Assembly: GCA_003554685.1 (NCBI GenBank)
Contig: PWHA01000007.1
Coordinates: 1-8,395 of the forward strand
Reading direction: 5' to 3'
Length of the DNA stretch: 8,395 nt
Source: Halanaerobiaceae bacterium
GTDB taxonomy: Bacteria > Bacillota > Halanaerobiia > Halanaerobiales > Halarsenatibacteraceae
The position numbers and the translations under genes were made by a program. Below the pieces are notes generated by a model. That model saw only the letters and a program-made list of their open reading frames with translations, ran no database searches and was not told the DNA's origin. Shown piece after piece: positions 5,394 to 8,395 of the stretch (the first letter of the stretch is position 1; every line of letters begins with the position of its first letter).

Positions 5394-6138
5394 GGTTAAG
5401 ATCTGCGGTCTTACCGGCCTGGAAGATGCCCTGCTGGCAGCCCGGGCGGGAGCAGATTATCTGGGTTTTATCCTGGCAGAAAGCCCCCGCCAGCTGAGTC
5501 CCGAACGGCTTATCGAACTGACCGCCAGCCTGAGGAAGAAACTCTCTCCCAATGACTGTCCGGATCTGGTGGCAGTTTTTCTCGACCAGCACCTGGCTCT
5601 GATCAACAGGATAGCCGGAGAATGTCAGCTTGATTATATCCAGCTGCACGGTCAGGAATCTCCTGAATTTTGCCGCCAGGTCAGTCTTCCAGTATTTAAA
5701 TCAATCTCTGTAAAGGGTCGAGAATCCCTTGACAGAATCTCTGACTATGAAGAGCCTGGCTGGCCGACTGCCGCCAGTACTTCTGCCGGTGAAGGCTCAC
5801 AGGCCTCCAAAAGGCAGAAAAGCAGAATTACTCAAAACAACATTACTCTGAATAACAATACAGCCGGTTATCTGCTTGATACCTATTATCCGGATAAAGG
5901 AGGCGGGGGAGGAGAAAGCTTTAACTGGCAGCTGCTCAATGACAGGAGTCTGCAGGAGCTTTCCCGCCGAAAAAAGATTTTCCTGGCCGGAGGAATAAGC
6001 CCAGCCAATGTTCAGGCGGCCAGCCGCCAGCCCAATATTACCGGCCTTGATGTCAGCAGCGGCCTGGAAAAAACGCCTGGCAGAAAAGATCCCAAAAAAA
6101 TCAAGAAATTTTTCAATGTGCTTAAAAAATCTCAATAA
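5380..6138 (+). CDS. trpF: Phosphoribosylanthranilate isomerase
   Basis: TrpF isomerises phosphoribosylanthranilate to carboxyphenylamino-deoxyribulose 5-phosphate. Counting from GTG 5380, the general base is C9 in VKICGLTG and the general acid is D167 in YLLDT. DYIQLHGQES (85-94), FLAGGISPANV (201-211) and LDVSSGLE (223-230) are also family motifs. At 252 residues it is about 45 longer than typical (near 205). Most of the excess is a Ser/Thr/Asn/Gln-rich insert at about 127-160, just before the D167 strand, with flanking barrel elements intact. The start is uncertain: GTG 5380 lies inside the GGGAGGTG ribosome binding site, while ATT 5389 is 8 bases after GGAGG, overlaps the trpC stop as ATTGA, and would begin MEVKICG, like other family members. 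GTG is given as the conservative limit; AUU 5389 fits better. Confidence 0.93.
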   Translation: MIVIEVKICGLTGLEDALLAARAGADYLGFILAESPRQLSPERLIELTASLRKKLSPNDCPDLVAVFLDQHLALINRIAGECQLDYIQLHGQESPEFCRQVSLPVFKSISVKGRESLDRISDYEEPGWPTAASTSAGEGSQASKRQKSRITQNNITLNNNTAGYLLDTYYPDKGGGGGESFNWQLLNDRSLQELSRRKKIFLAGGISPANVQAASRQPNITGLDVSSGLEKTPGRKDPKKIKKFFNVLKKSQ

Positions 6139-6160
6139 AACAAACAGGAGAGTGATAAAA

Positions 6161-7375
6161 ATGTCAGTACACTCAGAAACAAAAACAGCAAAGCGGGAAA
6201 ATGGAAAATTTGGAGAATTTGGCGGTCGTTATGTGCCGGAGCTTCTGGTCCCGGTGCTGGAAGAGCTGGAAGAAGCCTTTTATCACTATCAAGATGACCC
6301 TGAATTTCACCAGGAATTTGAATACTATCTTAAAGATTTTGTCGGTCGTCCCAGCCCGCTGTATTATGCTGAACGCCTGACAAAAAAACTGGGAGGAGCA
6401 AAAATTTACTTAAAGAGAGAAGATTTAAACCATATGGGAGCCCATAAAATAAATAATACCCTGGGACAGGTGCTGCTGGCCCGGAGGATGGGTAAAGAAA
6501 AGATTATTGCTGAGACCGGAGCCGGCCAGCACGGGGTGGCTACGGCTACTGTAGCAGCCATGTTTGGAATGGACTGTGAAATTTTTATGGGAGCTGAAGA
6601 TGTGAAAAGGCAGGCCCTGAATGTCTTCCGGATGAGGCTTTTAGGTGCCAGGGTAAATGAGATTACCCGGGGTACAAAAACTCTGACCGATGCTGTAGAT
6701 GCCGCAATTCAGCACTGGGTGGAAAATTCTGAAGATACCTTTTATCTGCTGGGTTCAGCTGTCGGTCCCCATCCCTATCCGGTTATGGTCCGGGAATTTC
6801 AGTCGGTAATTGGCAGGGAAACCCGGGAACAGATTCTGGACGCCGAAGGCCGCCTGCCGGACTATCTCCTGGCCTGTGTGGGAGGCGGCAGTAATGCCAT
6901 CGGACTCTTTCACCCCTTTCTGGATGATGAAGAGGTTGAGATGATCGGGGTAGAGGCCGCCGGACTCGGACTTGATACTGATAAACACGCCGCCACCTTC
7001 TCCCGGGGCTGTCCCGGTATTATCCACGGCTACAAAAGCTATGTTCTTCAGGATGAAAATGGCCAGATAACACCGGTTCACTCTATATCTGCCGGCCTTG
7101 ATTATCCAGGTGTGGGACCGGAACATAGCTTTCTTAAGGCCAGCGGCCGGGCCAGTTATGAGTCGGCCACCGACCAGGAAGCAGTGGAAGCCTTTAAGCT
7201 GCTTTCCGAAATAGAAGGAATTATCCCGGCTCTGGAAAGCTCACATGCCCTGGCCTATCTGCCTGAATTGGCTTCGAAACTTGATCAGGATAAAATAATA
7301 ATTGTCAATCTCTCCGGCCGCGGCGATAAGGATGTTTATACTGTAGCCGAAGAAATGGGAACTGATTTAAAATGA
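6161..7375 (+). CDS. trpB: Tryptophan synthase beta chain
   Basis: TrpB condenses indole with L-serine to give L-tryptophan, using pyridoxal phosphate, in an alpha2-beta2 complex with TrpA. The start ATG 6161 has AGGAG (6146-6150) ten bases upstream and follows trpF by 22 bases. The 404 residues are typical of the TrpB1 class. The PLP lysine is K96 in HMGAHKINN, the catalytic glutamate E118 in AETGAGQHG, the phosphate loop GGGSNA at 241-246, HSISAGLDYPGVGP at 307-320, ALESSHA around E359 and NLSGRGDKD at 383-391. One difference stands out: by counting from the PLP lysine, the residue matching Salmonella beta K167, which salt-bridges alpha D56, is T176 (TLTDA instead of TLKDA). The stop overlaps the trpA start as ATGA, supporting coupled synthesis of the two subunits. 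Confidence 0.98.
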   Translation: MSVHSETKTAKRENGKFGEFGGRYVPELLVPVLEELEEAFYHYQDDPEFHQEFEYYLKDFVGRPSPLYYAERLTKKLGGAKIYLKREDLNHMGAHKINNTLGQVLLARRMGKEKIIAETGAGQHGVATATVAAMFGMDCEIFMGAEDVKRQALNVFRMRLLGARVNEITRGTKTLTDAVDAAIQHWVENSEDTFYLLGSAVGPHPYPVMVREFQSVIGRETREQILDAEGRLPDYLLACVGGGSNAIGLFHPFLDDEEVEMIGVEAAGLGLDTDKHAATFSRGCPGIIHGYKSYVLQDENGQITPVHSISAGLDYPGVGPEHSFLKASGRASYESATDQEAVEAFKLLSEIEGIIPALESSHALAYLPELASKLDQDKIIIVNLSGRGDKDVYTVAEEMGTDLK

Positions 7376-8217
7376 GCCGGATAAGCAGCACCTTTGAAAG
7401 CCTGAAAAGGAAAAATAAAACCGCCTTTATCCCCTTTCTAATGGCCGGGGATCCTAATTATGACCTCAGCCTGGAAATAATCAAGACTGTCGACCGCTCC
7501 GGGGCCGATTTGCTGGAGATAGGACTGCCCTATAGTGCGCCGCTGGCCGATGGGCCCACCATTCAGAAATCTTCCCGACGGGCTTTAGACAGCGGCTTTC
7601 AACCCCGGCAGGTATTTGAGCTGGTGGAGGATATCAGAAGAGAATCCCACACTCCTTTGATTATTATGAGTTATATTAATCTGATTCATAAATTTGGAAT
7701 GGAAAATTTCATTACCCGTTGCCGTCAGAGCGGAGTTGATGGAATAATAGTACCTGACCTGCCGCCGGAAGAAGGAGAGGAATTAAAAAATATAAGCAGC
7801 CAGATTGATCTCATCTGGCTGCTTTCCTCCAACAGTCCTGCCAGCCGGATTGACAGAGTCACCCGGGCGGCAGAGGGGTTTATTTATGCTGTCTCCACTC
7901 CGGGAATTACCGGAAGTAGAGAAAAAATTTCACTTGAGATTAAAAATACCATAAGTAAAATCAAAGAGATAAGAGAAATTCCAGTCTGTGTTGGTTTTGG
8001 AGTCTCCCGGCCGGAACAGGTAAAATCTCTGGCAGAATTTGCTGATGGAGTGATTGTCGGTAGTGCAATTATTGAGGTCATTGAAAGGGCAGTAAATTAT
8101 CCTGCCGGCGATATTGAAGATGCTGAAACTGAAGAAAAGCTCCCTGTTTCAATTAACCAGCAGAATTTGCTGGATCAGCTGGAAAAATTCATCAGAAACC
8201 TGACCGAACCTTTATAA
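7372..8217 (+). CDS. trpA: Tryptophan synthase alpha chain
   Basis: TrpA splits indole-3-glycerol phosphate into indole and glyceraldehyde 3-phosphate and passes indole through a tunnel to TrpB. The start ATG 7372 overlaps the trpB stop (ATGA). The product has 281 residues against about 265-270 in most bacteria; the excess is mostly an acidic C-terminal stretch near 243-260 (PAGDIEDAETEEKLP). The catalytic residues E49 (LLEIG) and D60 (PLADGP) are in place, as are the phosphate-binding segments GFGVSRPEQV (208-217) and GVIVGSAII (226-234), and loop 6 with STPGITG (175-181). The usual PFSDPLADGP motif reads PYSAPLADGP, so the residue at Salmonella D56, part of the subunit-signalling contact, is Ala here. 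It is the last gene of the operon. Identity is certain; the effect of the change is unknown. Confidence 0.97.
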   Translation: MSRISSTFESLKRKNKTAFIPFLMAGDPNYDLSLEIIKTVDRSGADLLEIGLPYSAPLADGPTIQKSSRRALDSGFQPRQVFELVEDIRRESHTPLIIMSYINLIHKFGMENFITRCRQSGVDGIIVPDLPPEEGEELKNISSQIDLIWLLSSNSPASRIDRVTRAAEGFIYAVSTPGITGSREKISLEIKNTISKIKEIREIPVCVGFGVSRPEQVKSLAEFADGVIVGSAIIEVIERAVNYPAGDIEDAETEEKLPVSINQQNLLDQLEKFIRNLTEPL

Positions 8218-8246
8218 TTTTATTATAACAAATGTTTAATTTTTTT
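8212..8246 (+). terminator. Weak candidate terminator after trpA
   Basis: TTATAAT (8212-8218) and ATTATAA (8222-8228) form a perfect 7-bp hairpin with a TTT loop, starting within the last trpA codons. A run of seven T is at 8240-8246, but 11 bases lie between stem and run, and the stem is all A-T. It could end the operon inefficiently. No better + strand terminator is seen before the convergent gene. Confidence 0.3.
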
Positions 8247-8287
8247 ATGTTCTGCTGGTCCTTCACAGGGACAGGGGAGTTTACTCT

Positions 8288-8395
8288 TTACTGACTGTCT
8301 TTGTCCTCATCTTCACTCTCTTCAGATTCCTCTTCCTGCTTTTCCTGTTCTCCGGTTTCTTTAGTCTCCTGTTCTTCTTCTGGTTCTTGCAAAAC
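8288..8395 (-). CDS. Acidic C-terminal tail of a convergent gene, product unknown (partial)
   Basis: On the - strand a frame runs open from the window edge to TAA at 8290-8288, giving 35 residues. The composition is extreme: about 17 of 35 are Asp or Glu, with several Gln, Lys, Ser and Thr, and no hydrophobic core. This is a low-complexity, probably disordered C-terminal tail. The stop faces the trpA stop across 70 bases, as expected for convergent genes. I do not recognise the protein. Acidic tails of this type occur on many unrelated secreted, membrane and ribosome-associated proteins, so no function is offered. A 36-codon frame can also arise by chance, but the biased composition and convergent placement favour a real gene. 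Confidence 0.5.
   Translation of the reverse strand, partial: VLQEPEEEQETKETGEQEKQEEESEESEDEDKDSQ

Noticed and set aside
8255..8274. CTGGTCC / GGGACAG hairpin after trpA as a terminator
   Set aside because: It has an internal mismatch, and no T-run follows it on either strand.
1..8395. Mobile elements, CRISPR arrays, tRNA or rRNA genes
   Set aside because: None seen: no transposase-like frame, no repeat-spacer array, and no tRNA or rRNA sequence recognised. The gene content is ordinary biosynthetic chromosome.

Overview
The window reads as chromosomal DNA from a low-to-medium GC member of the Bacillota, probably an anaerobic Clostridia- or Halanaerobiia-like lineage. This is inferred from gene content: a Bacillus-type TRAP regulator (MtrB), strong GGAGG-type ribosome binding sites, AT-rich spacers, and a long-subtype urocanate hydratase. 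No species can be named from sequence alone. Almost all of the window is one complete tryptophan biosynthesis operon, trpE-trpG-trpD-trpC-trpF-trpB-trpA, on the + strand.

Layout. Bases 1-659 are the 3' end of hutU (urocanate hydratase, histidine breakdown). A near-consensus sigma-A promoter (663-691) follows. It drives mtrB (751-969), which encodes a 72-residue TRAP subunit with the KKR RNA-binding residues and the tryptophan-pocket residues in place. The 260-base spacer 970-1229 is a trp leader. It holds eleven NAG triplets at 4-5 base spacing (1083-1134), a possible antiterminator pairing (1114-1123 with 1164-1172) and a strong intrinsic terminator (1168-1201) just before trpE. This is the B. 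subtilis attenuation layout, but with the TRAP gene directly beside its target.

trpE to trpA (1230-8217) are tightly packed, with GTGA, ATTGA and ATGA overlaps or short gaps. The exception is a 174-base AT-rich spacer between trpG and trpD. That spacer carries five TTTATGACC direct repeats, then a second run of GAG triplets with exact 5-base period that covers the trpD ribosome binding site and first codons. I infer a second TRAP site that could repress trpD translation inside the operon.

How the genes work together. TrpE and TrpG make anthranilate from chorismate and glutamine. TrpD adds phosphoribose, TrpF isomerises, TrpC closes the indole ring, and TrpA and TrpB make tryptophan. Tryptophan-loaded TRAP would then shut off the leader and perhaps trpD, while TrpE also carries the LLES feedback-inhibition motif. 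Protein-level oddities are a 34-residue hydrophilic insert in TrpF, a probable AUU start for trpF, and joint loss of the two residues that form a known alpha-beta salt bridge in tryptophan synthase (alpha Asp56 and beta Lys167 of Salmonella).

After trpA, the last 108 bases encode on the - strand the very acidic C-terminal tail of a convergent gene of unknown identity.
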